A stretch of DNA of 64,000 nt, from assembly GCA_937775205.1 (NCBI GenBank), contig CALKBX010000003.1, forward strand, positions 1-64,000, read 5' to 3'. The stretch's first letter is position 1. Every line of letters starts with the position of its first letter. Source of the stretch: an uncultured Verrucomicrobiae bacterium (lineage in GTDB: Bacteria; Verrucomicrobiota; Verrucomicrobiia; Limisphaerales; UBA1100). Positions 25,240 to 36,200 of this stretch are shown piece by piece. The notes under the pieces were generated by a model. That model was not told the origin of the DNA, did no database searches, and saw nothing but the letters and a program-made list of their open reading frames with translations. A program made the translations under genes and the position numbers.

Positions 25240-27850
25240 TTGAAACTCTTTTTTGCAGTTTTGTTGTTGATTAGCCCATCGGCGATGGGTGTCGAGGCGC
25301 GGCTAGCTGCAAAGGCGCTGCCCGATTTGCCGGATCCCATCGGCGTGGCGGGGCCATTCGCCGGCGTTCACAATGACGCGCTCATTGTGGCCGGCGGCGC
25401 GAATTTTCCAGTACCCGCGGGCGGAGATTTATGGGAGGTGCCGAAGGTTTATCACGCCGACGCTTGGGTGCTCGTGCGCAAAGGCGAGGAGTACGAATGG
25501 TTTGATGGTTTCAAACTGAAAAACCCCGTGGGCTACGGGATGTGCGTTTCGACCGAGAAAGGCGTCGTGTGCATTGGCGGCCAAACAGGCGAGACGGTTT
25601 ATTCGGATGTGTTTCGGCTGGAGTGGGATGCCAAAACAAAAAGGTTGAAACAGACGAAATTGCCTTCGTTGCCCGAGGCGTGCACCGGCGGCGCGGCGGC
25701 GGTGATTGGCAATGTGGTTTATGTGGCGGGCGGACAAAGTGGGGCGGGGCTGGATACGGCCACGAAGAATTTTTGGCGATTGGATTTAACCGCGAAAGAA
25801 CCCGAGTGGGAAAAGCTTCCGTCGTGGCCGGGGCCGGCGCGGGCGTTTAATCAGATGGTGGCGCAGCACAACGGCCGCGAGATGTGTTTGTATGTTTTTG
25901 GCGGACGACGACAGGACGCGAAAGTGGAAGGCATCAAAGGGATCATCGCGATGAGCGATGTTTATGAGTTTGGTCCCAAGCGACACAAGAGCGGCAAGGC
26001 CGAGGCTTGGCGGAAACGCAAGGGGTCGCCGAAACCGATTATGGCGGGCACGGCGGTGGCGCTGGGGCAATCGCACGTGTTCGTGGTGGGCGGCGCGGAT
26101 GGGGAAGGACTCAAAAAAATTGCGGCGGACGCGGAGTTTGTAAAAAAGCATTCCGGTTTTCCCAAACGCGCGTGGGCATATCACACGATCACGGATACTT
26201 GGATTGACGCCGGACCGTTGCCGGCGAATCACGTGACGACGCCGGCGGTGAAATGGGGTGATGACATCATCATCGCCAGCGGCGAAATCAAACCGCGCGT
26301 GCGCAGCGCGGGAGTGTGGCGACTCACGCCCATCGAAAATAAAAAACCGTTCGGCGCGATTAACTTCACCGTGCTTGGCGTTGTACTTGCTCGCGATGGT
26401 CGGCGTGGGCGTGTGGTTTATGCGCAAAAATATAACCACGGACGACTACTTTCGCGGCGGGCAAAACATTCCGTGGTGGGCGGCGGCGTGTTCGATTTAC
26501 GCGACGATGCTCAGCTCGCTGACGTTTGTGGCGTTGCCCGCGCTGGTGTACGCCACCGATTGGTTGCTCTATATCGGCATGCTGATGATCCCCGCCGTGG
26601 CGCCGCTGGCGATTTATGGCGCGATGCCGTTCTTCCGCCGCATCGACGCCACGAGCGCGTACGAATATCTCGGCAAACGTTTCAACCGTCCGGTGCGTCT
26701 CCTCGGCAGCGGCCTCTTCACGCTCTTTCACATTTCGCGAATGGGCATCGTGATGGCGCTCACGGCGCTGGCGCTCTCGGCGGTGACGCCGCTGACTCCG
26801 TGGCAAAGCGTGCTCATTATGGGCGTGCTGTGCCTCATCTATTGCACAATGGGCGGCGTGGAGGCGGTGATTTGGACGGACACCATCCAAACCGTGGTGC
26901 TGCTCGGCGGTGCGTTGGTTTGTGTGTTTTACATAGTCGGCGGTGTGGACGGCGGCTTCGGCGGAGTGCTCGACCTCGCAAATGCGAATGATAAAATGAC
27001 TTTGGTGAACCTCGATTTCAGTCCGGACAGTTTCACGACGCTCGCGCTGTGGGTCATCATCCTCGGCGGGCTTGGCCAAAATCTTTCGAGCTACACTTCC
27101 GATCAAGCGGTGGTGCAGCGGTATATGACCACCAAAAGCACCGCCGCCGCCGCTCGCTCTATTTGGGCCAATGGAATTATGGCGGTGTTCGGGTCGCTGT
27201 TGTTTTTTTTCATCGGCACGGGCTTGTACGCTTTTTACCATTCCAATCCGGCACTACTGAATCCGACTATTCAAAACGATCAAGTCTTCCCGATGTTCAT
27301 CGCCACCGAACTGCCGGTCGGCATCGCGGGCCTCATCGTGGCCGGCATCTTTGCGGCGGCGCAATCGACGGTGTCCACCAGCATGAACTCCACCGCCACC
27401 ACGCTCGTCACGGATTTTCTGCGGCCTTTCAATCGGTGCGATTCCGAAGCGGGCTATCTCAGAGCCGCGAAGGTATTGACCTTCACGATGGGCGTGCTTG
27501 GCACTTTGGCGGGTTTGCTTTTTATTAGTCCGGAAATCCGCTCGTTGATGAGCGAATATTTCAAAGTCATCGGAATGTTTATGGGCGCGTTGGGCGGATT
27601 GTTTTTGCTCGGCATCCTCACCACCCGCGCCCACGCGCGCGGCGCATTCATCGGATTGCTCGGCGGCGTGGCGGTGATGGTTTGGATTTGGCAAGCAACG
27701 GAAACCAATGGTTATCTCTACGCCCTCATCGGCATCATGTCGTGTCTGTTGATTGGCTATGCGGCAAGCGTGCTGCTGCCCGCCGCCCAAACAGATTTGG
27801 AAAATCTAACTTTGCACACATTGAAAAAAAAGGACTCCACAGATGTTTGA
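25240..27850 (+). CDS. Mutarotase-like Kelch / sodium:solute symporter fusion (sialic acid uptake), frame broken near 26382
   Basis: Starts at TTG 25240 behind a strong GGAGGA. Residues 1-370 form a signal peptide and a Kelch propeller of the cyclically permuted mutarotase type ([58 protein letters not shown]), the fold of N-acetylneuraminate epimerase NanM. The frame then runs into the first helix of a sodium:solute symporter (NFTVLGV) and continues one frame over as [26 protein letters not shown] with about 13 helices ([35 protein letters not shown]). Because helix 1 is split between frames, one base (near 26381-26384) is probably extra, and the intact gene is one 870-residue fusion. It would convert alpha- to beta-sialic acid and import it. 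Confidence 0.88.
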
Positions 27851-30800
27851 GCGAATGAGTTTCACGGGAATTTTGTTGGCGGGCGCAATTTCGGGCGTGA
27901 CCGCCGATGCGTTGAAAACCGGTTTTGAAAAATCAAAGCCAGGCGAGGTTCGCGAACTCAAAACCATCGTGGGAACTTGGAGCGCCGAGGCGGGGCACGC
28001 GGAGGTGACTGCGAAGTTTCATTTCACCGGCAAACAATGCCTGCACATTTTCGGCGGCAAAGAACGACGGATTGAATTGACACCCGCCGCGGCTATCAAG
28101 CTGCCTGGGAAACTGGTGTTTCAGGCCGAGCGCTGGACGAGTCGCCGTCCATTTTCCTTTCGCGTGGAGGAAAAAGTTGCCGGCAAGTGGATGGAACTTT
28201 TTAATGGCGACCGCGCGGTGGTGGTGGGTCGCCCCTTCAAAAGCCGCGTCAGCATTCCTCTGTTGCGTAATCCGGAACGATTGCGTTTCACGTGCACAAG
28301 TCCGGAGCGCTCCGGGATTCTTATCGACGACGTTGAGCTCATGCCGGCTTCGTTACAAAAAATCGCAGGCATCACAGTTGAGGATATTCAAGTGCCCGTG
28401 CTGGTGGGGCTGGAAACTAATCCATTGCTGCGCGTGCGCGTGGAAACGACTGGCGCGATCAAGCCCATCGCCTTGACCGAAGCGGCGGCGATGTTGAGCG
28501 GTAACATCACGGCCAATGATTTGGCAGCGGTGCAGTGGTTGGCTTCAGGCAGCTCGGCCAACTTTGGCGACGCTAAGCCCTTTGGGAAAGCGACCGATGG
28601 AAAATCGGGTTCGCACTTATATAAAGGGAAACAATCGCTGCAAGAGGGCGCCAATTATTTTTGGTTGTCGGTGAAGCTTGCCGAACGCGCGAACATCGAT
28701 CGCATACTCAAAGCCTCGTGCGCGTACCTGAAATTTTCCGATGGAAAGATTCACAAACCGCAATCCGCCACCGGCGCGGTGCATCGGCTCGGCGTTGCCG
28801 TGCGGCAGCGCGGGCAGGGCGGGGTGAACACGTGCCGCATTCCCGGCCTCGCCACCACGACGAAGGGAACTTTGATTGGCGTGTATGATTTGCGTTATCG
28901 CAGTGGCGGCGATTTGCCGGGCGACATCGACGTGGGCATGTCGCGCAGCACCGATGGCGGCCAAACATGGGAACCGGCGCGCGCGATTATGGATATGGGC
29001 CGCGCCGCCAAGTGGCGCTACGATGGCATCGGCGACCCCGCGGTTTTGGTGGATCGCAATACCGGCACGATTTGGGTGGCCGCAACTTGGAGCCATGGCA
29101 ACCGTTCGTGGGTGGGTTCCGGGCCGGGAATGAAACCGGAGGAAACCGGCCAACTGATGCTCGTGCGTTCGGATGATGACGGCGTGACGTGGTCCAAGCC
29201 TATTAATATAACCGCGCAAGTGAAGAAACCGGAATGGTGTTTCATTTTGCAAGGCCCCGGCAAGGGCATCACGATGGCCGATGGCACGATTGTTTTTCCC
29301 GCGCAATATCAGGATCCACCGGCAAAGCGTCGGTTGCCACATTCAACAATTATTTATTCTAAAGACCACGGTAAGACGTGGCACGTGGGCACGGGCGCGT
29401 TCGACGACACCACCGAGGCGCAAGTGGCGGAGATTGAGCCGGGCGTACTGATGCTCAACTGCCGCTACAATCGCCAGAGCGCCCGTGTGGTGATGGTGAC
29501 GCGCGACATGGGCCGCACGTGGGCGACGCATCCGACGCATCGCTCGGCGCTGATCGAGCCGCGCGCGTGCATGGCTAGCCTCATCAGCATTGACGGCGAA
29601 CGCACCGGCAAGCCCGGCCCGCGACTGCTTTTCTCCAATCCCAACAGCCTCGCCGGGCGGAACCACATCACCATCAAATCATCCAACGACCGCGGCCTCA
29701 CGTGGCCCGATGATTCACAACTGCTCCTCGATGAATGGGGCAGCGCGGGCTACTCGTGCTTGTCGATGATCGATGACCAAACCGTCGGCATTCTCTACGA
29801 AGGCAGCCGCGCGCATATGACTTTCCAGCGCGTGAAGTTGAAAGACATCGTCAGCGTCGCGCCCAAAAATAGCTCGAGCAAAAAACCCAACGTGCTGCTC
29901 ATCGTCTCCGAAGATAACGGCCCCGAGCTGGGTTGCTATGGCGATCCGTATGCACGCACGCCACATCTTAATCGGCTTGCGCGGGAAGGCGTGCGCTTCG
30001 CCACCGCGTGGGTGCCGTACTCGGTTTGCAGCCCGTCGCGCGCGTGTTTTTTGACCGGCCGCTATCCGCATCGCAACGGCCAACTGGGTCTCGCGACACA
30101 TAAATTTGCGATGTACGAAAAATGGCCGAACCTTTTTTCGCTGCTCAAGTCCGCCGGTTATCGCACGGCGTTGCTCGGGAAAATTCACGTGAACCCAACG
30201 AGCGCATTCCCGCTCGACCGCCATTGGAATCCGGCCGCGTCCATCAGCTTCGGCAAACGCGACGTGCGCCGCATCGCGGAAGAGGCCGGCAAATTTATCC
30301 GCGCGGGCGACGCGCCTTTCGTGATGTCGGTCAATTACCCCGACGCCCATTATCCGCTGCACCGCCAGCTCAACGGCCTCCCAACTTTCCCGCAAACTGC
30401 CGGCGACGTGAAAACCCTCCCGTGGATTGGCGCGGACACCAAACGGCTGCGCGGCCACGTCGCCGATTATTACAACTGCCTCGCGCGGCTGGACACCGGA
30501 ATCGGTTTACTGCTCGAGGAATTGGATAACAGCGGCAAAGCGGACAACACGATTGTCATTTATCTCGGCGACCACGGCGCGCAATTTTCGCGCGGCAAAA
30601 CTTCCGTGTACGAAGCCGGTCTGCGCGTGCCGCTCATCGTCCGCTGGCCCGGCCACGCCAAGCCCGGCCACGTGTCGCACGAATTGGTTTCGTCGCTCGA
30701 TATTTTGCCGACCGTTTTACAGGCCACAAACGTGAAGCCGCCCGCGGGACTCGATGGGCGCGCATTGCAGCCATTGCTCGAGGGACGTTTTGTCAAATGG

Positions 30801-31304
30801 CGCGAGCATCTTTTCGCGCATAAGATGGGCAGCGCCGCGCATTTTTATTATCCGCAAGTGGCCGTGCGCGATGCGCGCTACAAACTCATCGTCAATCCAT
30901 TGCGTCGGCTCAATCCGCCCGCGCAAATTTACACTGACAACAGCGGCGTGTTTTTCATTGCCGGCACGCGCAAAGACGAAGTGGCCGCCGCCAGTCCGCT
31001 CATCCAAAAAGCATACGCCACTTATCACAACCCGCCGCCCGTCGAGCTGTACGATTTGCAAACCGACCCGTACGAATTCAAAAACCTCGCCAACGATCCC
31101 AAACACGCGGCCGCGCAAAAACGGCTGCACTCGCGACTGCGCGAATGGCAGCGCGACACCGGCGATCCCTTGGCCGATCCCGCCGCGCTCAAGCGTTACA
31201 CCAAAGAAATCGACGAAGCCGCCGCACTGAAACCGGCGCTGTCCTATCGCCGCGACAAAAATTTCCGCTGGCGTTACCTTGATTGGATGAATCCCAAACC
31301 GTGA
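27843..31304 (+). CDS. Sialidase-sulfatase fusion protein
   Basis: A continuous 1153-residue frame overlapping the symporter stop by eight bases. A signal peptide (ending near VTADA) is followed by a beta-sandwich region to about residue 310 that includes a sialidase N-terminal BNR-associated domain. The catalytic sialidase propeller then carries the Arg motif NTCRIPGL (Arg about 332), Asp boxes [34 protein letters not shown], and [18 protein letters not shown] near its end. A short [10 protein letters not shown] linker joins a full type I sulfatase from about residue 681 ([19 protein letters not shown], motif C-S-P-S-R with Cys about 729, [31 protein letters not shown]). Likely frees sialic acid and removes sulfate from the same sialoglycan. 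Confidence 0.9.
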   Translation: MFERMSFTGILLAGAISGVTADALKTGFEKSKPGEVRELKTIVGTWSAEAGHAEVTAKFHFTGKQCLHIFGGKERRIELTPAAAIKLPGKLVFQAERWTSRRPFSFRVEEKVAGKWMELFNGDRAVVVGRPFKSRVSIPLLRNPERLRFTCTSPERSGILIDDVELMPASLQKIAGITVEDIQVPVLVGLETNPLLRVRVETTGAIKPIALTEAAAMLSGNITANDLAAVQWLASGSSANFGDAKPFGKATDGKSGSHLYKGKQSLQEGANYFWLSVKLAERANIDRILKASCAYLKFSDGKIHKPQSATGAVHRLGVAVRQRGQGGVNTCRIPGLATTTKGTLIGVYDLRYRSGGDLPGDIDVGMSRSTDGGQTWEPARAIMDMGRAAKWRYDGIGDPAVLVDRNTGTIWVAATWSHGNRSWVGSGPGMKPEETGQLMLVRSDDDGVTWSKPINITAQVKKPEWCFILQGPGKGITMADGTIVFPAQYQDPPAKRRLPHSTIIYSKDHGKTWHVGTGAFDDTTEAQVAEIEPGVLMLNCRYNRQSARVVMVTRDMGRTWATHPTHRSALIEPRACMASLISIDGERTGKPGPRLLFSNPNSLAGRNHITIKSSNDRGLTWPDDSQLLLDEWGSAGYSCLSMIDDQTVGILYEGSRAHMTFQRVKLKDIVSVAPKNSSSKKPNVLLIVSEDNGPELGCYGDPYARTPHLNRLAREGVRFATAWVPYSVCSPSRACFLTGRYPHRNGQLGLATHKFAMYEKWPNLFSLLKSAGYRTALLGKIHVNPTSAFPLDRHWNPAASISFGKRDVRRIAEEAGKFIRAGDAPFVMSVNYPDAHYPLHRQLNGLPTFPQTAGDVKTLPWIGADTKRLRGHVADYYNCLARLDTGIGLLLEELDNSGKADNTIVIYLGDHGAQFSRGKTSVYEAGLRVPLIVRWPGHAKPGHVSHELVSSLDILPTVLQATNVKPPAGLDGRALQPLLEGRFVKWREHLFAHKMGSAAHFYYPQVAVRDARYKLIVNPLRRLNPPAQIYTDNSGVFFIAGTRKDEVAAASPLIQKAYATYHNPPPVELYDLQTDPYEFKNLANDPKHAAAQKRLHSRLREWQRDTGDPLADPAALKRYTKEIDEAAALKPALSYRRDKNFRWRYLDWMNPKP

Positions 31305-32044
31305 ATCATAAAGCAACATTCGATCAGGACGGATTCGTGTCCGTGCCGCGCTTTTGCGATGCGGCGGAACTGCAAGCCCTCGAGGCCGCGTTGGCGCGGT
31401 TCATTGCCGAGCGCGTTCCGGCGTTGCCCGTGGAGCACGTTTTTTATGAAGACAAAGCGAATCTCGGCACATTGAAACAAATCCAACGGATGCACGAGCA
31501 CGACGATTTTTTTGGAGAATTTTTCGAAGGCAAACCCAAGCGCTTGGCCGAGGAAATTTTGGGCGAAAAAGTGGTCGGCAAAAATCTTCAGTATTTCAAC
31601 AAACCCCCCGCGCTTGGCCTAGCGACGCCGCCGCATCAGGATGGCTTTTATTTTATGCTCGAGCCGTGCCGCGCGCTGACGATGTGGATGGCGCTCGATG
31701 TGGTTGACGAAGAAAACGGCTGCGTGCGTTACGTCCGCCATTCTCACACGCGAGGGATGCGCCCGCACGGACGCACGGAGACACTCGGCTTTTCGCAGGG
31801 CATCACCGACTTCGGCCAAGCGGTGGATGCGCGCGATGAGGTGGCGTGCTCCGCGCGTCCGGGCGATTTGCTGGCGCATCACGGGCTAACCATCCACCGC
31901 GCCGATGCGAACGCCAGCGCCACGCGCACGCGCCGGGCGTTGGGATTTATTTTCTACGGCGAAAGCGCCCGTGAAGACCTCGCCGCACACAAAGCTTATC
32001 AAGCCAAGCTCGCCACGGAGATGGAAGTAGCCGGCAAAATTTGA
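31301..32044 (+). CDS. Phytanoyl-CoA dioxygenase (PhyH)-type Fe(II)/2-oxoglutarate oxygenase
   Basis: About 247 residues from GTG 31301, which overlaps the previous stop as GTGA. The sequence opens FDQDGFVSVPRFCDAAELQ as in PhyH enzymes, and has the iron-binding HxD in TPPHQDGFYFMLEP, the distal His in LAHHGLTIHRADANAS and the 2-oxoglutarate-binding Arg in TRRALGFIF. The enzyme hydroxylates or demethylates a small substrate, consuming 2-oxoglutarate and O2. It is embedded in the sialic-acid operon, which suggests it acts on a modified sialic acid or amino sugar, but this is unproven. Its 3' end overlaps the next frame's TTG alternative. Confidence 0.88.
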   Translation: MNHKATFDQDGFVSVPRFCDAAELQALEAALARFIAERVPALPVEHVFYEDKANLGTLKQIQRMHEHDDFFGEFFEGKPKRLAEEILGEKVVGKNLQYFNKPPALGLATPPHQDGFYFMLEPCRALTMWMALDVVDEENGCVRYVRHSHTRGMRPHGRTETLGFSQGITDFGQAVDARDEVACSARPGDLLAHHGLTIHRADANASATRTRRALGFIFYGESAREDLAAHKAYQAKLATEMEVAGKI

Positions 32045-32046
32045 AA

Positions 32047-33210
32047 ATGAAAAAACAATTAAAACTAAACACGGTGCTGCTGGTCTTGCTGGCGTCGGGT
32101 TCATTGTCGGCAGCGGAATTGCAGCCGCGCGGGTACACGATTCCGACGATTGATTTGTCGGCGCAAAAGCATCGGCAAATTATTGTGGATCGCGAAAAGG
32201 GGCAGTACCTCGGTCATCCGACGACGGTGCTTTTGGAGGACGGCAAGACGATGCTGATTGTTTACCCGAAGGGACACGGGAAGGGCGGTATTGTTTACAA
32301 GCGCAGCGCCGACGGTGGCAAGACGTGGAGCAAGCGGTTGCCCACGCCGGCGAGCTGGGCGACGAGTCGCGAGGTGCCCACGCTGCATCGCGTGGTGGAT
32401 GCGAAGGGCACGAAGCGGCTCATCATGTGGAGCGGCCTGTATCCGGCGCGCTTGGCGGTGAGTGAAAATGACGGCGCGAAGTGGAGCGAACTGAAATCGT
32501 CGGGAGACTGGGGTGGCATCGTGGTGATGGGTTGCCTCGAAGAACTCAAAACCGGCAAAGGACATTACATGGCGATGTTTCACGACGACGGGCGGTTCTT
32601 TGCAAAGGGCGGCAAGCGCGGCAAGCCGGCGGTTTTTAATTTGTACAAAACATTTTCAAAAGACGGCGGGCTAACGTGGTCGCAGCCAGAAAGCATTTTA
32701 GCGCGGTCGGACGTGCATTTGTGCGAGCCTGGGATTATTCGGTCGCCCGATGGAAAACAACTTTGCGTGTTGTTGCGCGAAAACAGCCGACGCAAAAACT
32801 CGTTTGTGATTTTTTCCAATGACGAAGGCAAGACGTGGACGAAACCGCGCGAACTCCCCGCCGCACTCACGGGCGATCGCCACACCGCTAAGTACACCGC
32901 CGACGGACGGCTGTTCATTTCCTTTCGTGACACCACGCACGACACTCCCACCAAAGGTGATTGGGTGGCGTGGGTTGGCACGTACGACGACATTGTGAAA
33001 GGCCGCGAAGGCCAATACCGCGTGCGATTGATGGATAACAAGAACCGCTGGGATTGCGCCTATCCGCCCGTAGAAATACTGCCCGACGATACCATCGTGA
33101 CCACCACTTACGGCCATTGGACGAAAGGCGAATCGCCGTACATCGTCAGCGTGCGCCTGAAGCTCAGTGAACTCGACGCGATGGCGAAGGAAGGGGAAGT
33201 ATTGAAGTAG
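32047..33210 (+). CDS. Secreted BNR/sialidase-family protein
   Basis: About 387 residues from ATG 32047 (signal peptide MKKQLKLNTVLLVLLASGSLSAA). Six-bladed propeller with Asp boxes: KRSADGGKTWSK, AVSENDGAKWSE, TFSKDGGLTWSQ, FSNDEGKTWTKP. Candidate catalytic Arg residues are in LLRENSRRKN and LFISFRDTTHD, and Tyr/Glu near AYPPVEILPDD. The FRIP-type Arg motif of GH33 is not seen at the N-terminus (it reads YLGHPTTVLLEDGKTM), so true exo-sialidase activity is less certain than for the upstream fusion. Placed between the oxygenase and sulfatase-esterase genes with no gap to the latter. Confidence 0.85.
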   Translation: MKKQLKLNTVLLVLLASGSLSAAELQPRGYTIPTIDLSAQKHRQIIVDREKGQYLGHPTTVLLEDGKTMLIVYPKGHGKGGIVYKRSADGGKTWSKRLPTPASWATSREVPTLHRVVDAKGTKRLIMWSGLYPARLAVSENDGAKWSELKSSGDWGGIVVMGCLEELKTGKGHYMAMFHDDGRFFAKGGKRGKPAVFNLYKTFSKDGGLTWSQPESILARSDVHLCEPGIIRSPDGKQLCVLLRENSRRKNSFVIFSNDEGKTWTKPRELPAALTGDRHTAKYTADGRLFISFRDTTHDTPTKGDWVAWVGTYDDIVKGREGQYRVRLMDNKNRWDCAYPPVEILPDDTIVTTTYGHWTKGESPYIVSVRLKLSELDAMAKEGEVLK

Positions 33211-36200
33211 TGGGCTTGGTTCGTTCCAGCTTTGTCGCTTGGTTGCTGTCGCTGTTCGCGATGGTGGCTGATGGTTGGGCGCTGGAACGCCCGAATGTGC
33301 TGTTCATCGCCATCGACGATTTGAGGCCGGAGCTGGGGTGTTATGGCGCGCAACACATTGTGAGCCCGAACATCGATCGCTTGGCCAAGCGCGGCGTTTT
33401 GTTTGAGCGCGCTTATTGTCAGCAACCGCTTTGCAATCCGTCGCGCACGAGCTTGATGACGGGGCTGCGGCCGGAGACCACGGGCGTGACGCACAATCAC
33501 GCTCACTTTCGTACGCGCAATCCGGACATCGTCACGTTGCCGCAGCATTTCAAAAATCACGGTTACGAATCGCGCGCGATTGGGAAAATGTATCACGGAG
33601 TTTTTCCGGTTGGCGCCAGCAAAACCCCTTGGGACACGATGGGTGATGCGCCGTCGTGGTCCGCGCCGGTCATTCGGTTTGGTCCGCGCTATTATTATAC
33701 CGAAGCCGGCATCGCGCAGGCGAAGGCTTCGTTCGCGCAAAGTTACGGCACGAAAAATTCCGCGCCGGATGCGTGGACAAAAAAACTCGTGTTCGGCCCA
33801 ATGACCGAAGCGCCTGACGTTCCCGATAACACCCTTTACGACGGCCAAGCCGCCGATGCCGCCATCGCCGCCTTGCGCGAACTCAAAGGCAAACCCTTCT
33901 TCCTCGGCGTGGGTTTTATCAAACCGCATACGCCCTTTGTCGCGCCGAAAAAATATTGGGATTTGTACGACCCCAAAAAAATTCAACTCGACGCGCGCGC
34001 CACATTACCGAAGAGCTCGCCCACGTTGGCGGGGCACAACTCCGGCGAAGTGCGCCGTTACACCGACCAACCCAAGCGCGACCCCTTCACCGACGCCAAC
34101 GCGCGGAACTTGCGCCACGGTTATTTTGCGTGCATCAGTTACGTCGATGCCCAAGTCGGCCGCGTGCTTGCCGAGCTTGATCGGCTTGGTTTGCGCGAGA
34201 ACACCATCGTGTTGCTCTACGGCGACCACGGCTGGCACTTGGGCGACCACGGGTTGTGGGGCAAAATCACCAACTTCGAAATCGCCGCGCGCGCGCCGCT
34301 CATTATCTCCGCGCCCGGAATGACGGCCGGACGCAAGTCGATGGCGCTCACGGAATTTTTGGATATTTATCCCACCCTCGCCGAGTTGGCCAATCTCCCC
34401 GTAGGAAAAAAACTCGAAGGCCGCAGTCTCGTGCCCGTCTTGCGCGACCCCGCTCGCGGGCATAAACCCGCCGCCTTCACGCAGCAATATCGCGGCAAAG
34501 CCACCGGCTATTCCATTCGCTCCGAGCGCCGCCGTTACACCGAGTGGATTGAAAACGGCCGAGTCATCGCGCGCGAACTTTACGACTATGCCATCGACCC
34601 CGGCGAAACCACCAACCTCGCCGCGCAGCCAAAGCACGCCGAATTTGTCCAACGCCTTTCGCGCCAACTTCGCAAAGGGCTGAACTTGCCGCCGCGTTTC
34701 GCGCGTGCCTTTGGCAGTCACATGGTTTTGCAACAGGGCCAACCGATTCCCGTTTGGGGCACGGCCAAGCCCGAGACTAAAGTGAACGTCATCTTGGGTG
34801 ATAAAGGGCGGATTACTCGCTCCGATGCTGCCGGGCGTTGGAAAACCCAATTTGGTGCGCTCAAAGCCAAGGGCCAAACACTGCGCCTCACGGCGGAAAC
34901 ATCTGTGGGGAAGTGTGTTCTCGAGGATATTCTCGTGGGCGAAGTGTGGCTGTGCGCTGGGCAGTCGAATATGGAATGGCCGCTCTCCGAATCCGCCACT
35001 GCCAAGATTGCCGTTCCCGCCGCGAAACATTCGCGCTTGCGGTTGTTCAATTTTGTGGGTGCGGCGCGGGGAGGTGGCGGGGATTACTCGCGCGCACAGG
35101 TTGGACGGTTGACGCCCGAATATTTTTGCAGCGGCGAATGGTGTTTGTGTTCGCCTGAAAACGCCGCGCCATTCTCGGCAGTCGGATTTTTCTTTGGTCA
35201 AAAACTGCTCGCTGATTTGGATGTGCCGGTAGGGATTATCAACGTATCCATTGGTGGCACGCCGGCTGAGGCGTGGGTGTCGCGCAAACTGTTGGAGTTA
35301 CATCCAAAACTCGAGCCCTTGACCCGCGGCAATTGGCTTGAAAACAAATTGCTCGAGCGGTGGTGCCGTGAACGGGGTGCGTCGAATCTCAAACGCGCAC
35401 TTGCAGCAAAGGATTTCATCCCCGGCGATGATATGGGGCCGAACCACTCCTTCAAGCCCGCCTTTATGTGGGACGCCGCCGTGGTTCCTTTCCGGGCGCT
35501 GCCCATTGCGGGGGTGCTGTGGTATCAGGGCGAGTCCAATGCCGAAAGCGCGCGGCGCGTGGCACAGCACGATTTGATTATGAAAGGGCTCATCATCGAT
35601 TGGCGCGCGCAATTAAAGCGGCATGACTTGCCTTTTCTCTTTGTGCAATTGCCCGCGCTGAAGCGTCCGCACTGGGCCGCCTTCCGCGCCAGCCAACAGC
35701 GCGTGCACGATAGTATTCGGAACACCGGAATGGCAGTGACGATTGACCTTGGTCATCCCACGAATGTGCATCCGCGTGACAAGAAACCCGTCGGCGAACG
35801 GCTTGCGTTGATTGCTGCCAAGCAAGTTTACGGGAAACCGATTATTGCAAGCGGACCGGTGATTGATTCGGTGATCGAATCGGTGGAACTAGATGGCACG
35901 CGATTGGTTTTAATTTTTGAATATGCCATCGGTTTGAGAACACGCGACGGGAAAGCGCCAGTCGGTTTTGAGCTCTGCGACGCTAAAGGCAAATGGCATG
36001 CCGCCAATGCGCGAATTATGAAAGGTGCGGTTGAATTGAAATGCGATGTCGTGAAAAATCCAACTGGTGTGCGTTACGGTTGGATGCCGTTTCCGGAGCC
36101 GCGTTTGAATTTGATGAATGCTGCTGGGCTTCCGGCTGCGCCGTTTGCGCGTGATGTGCTGCCGACACCTTGCCGGCAGGGTGCCAGTAGCACGTATTCA

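Noticed and set aside
26366-27241. 291-codon minus-strand open frame over the symporter
   Set aside because: His/Arg-rich shadow of membrane-helix codons; no start context or family match.
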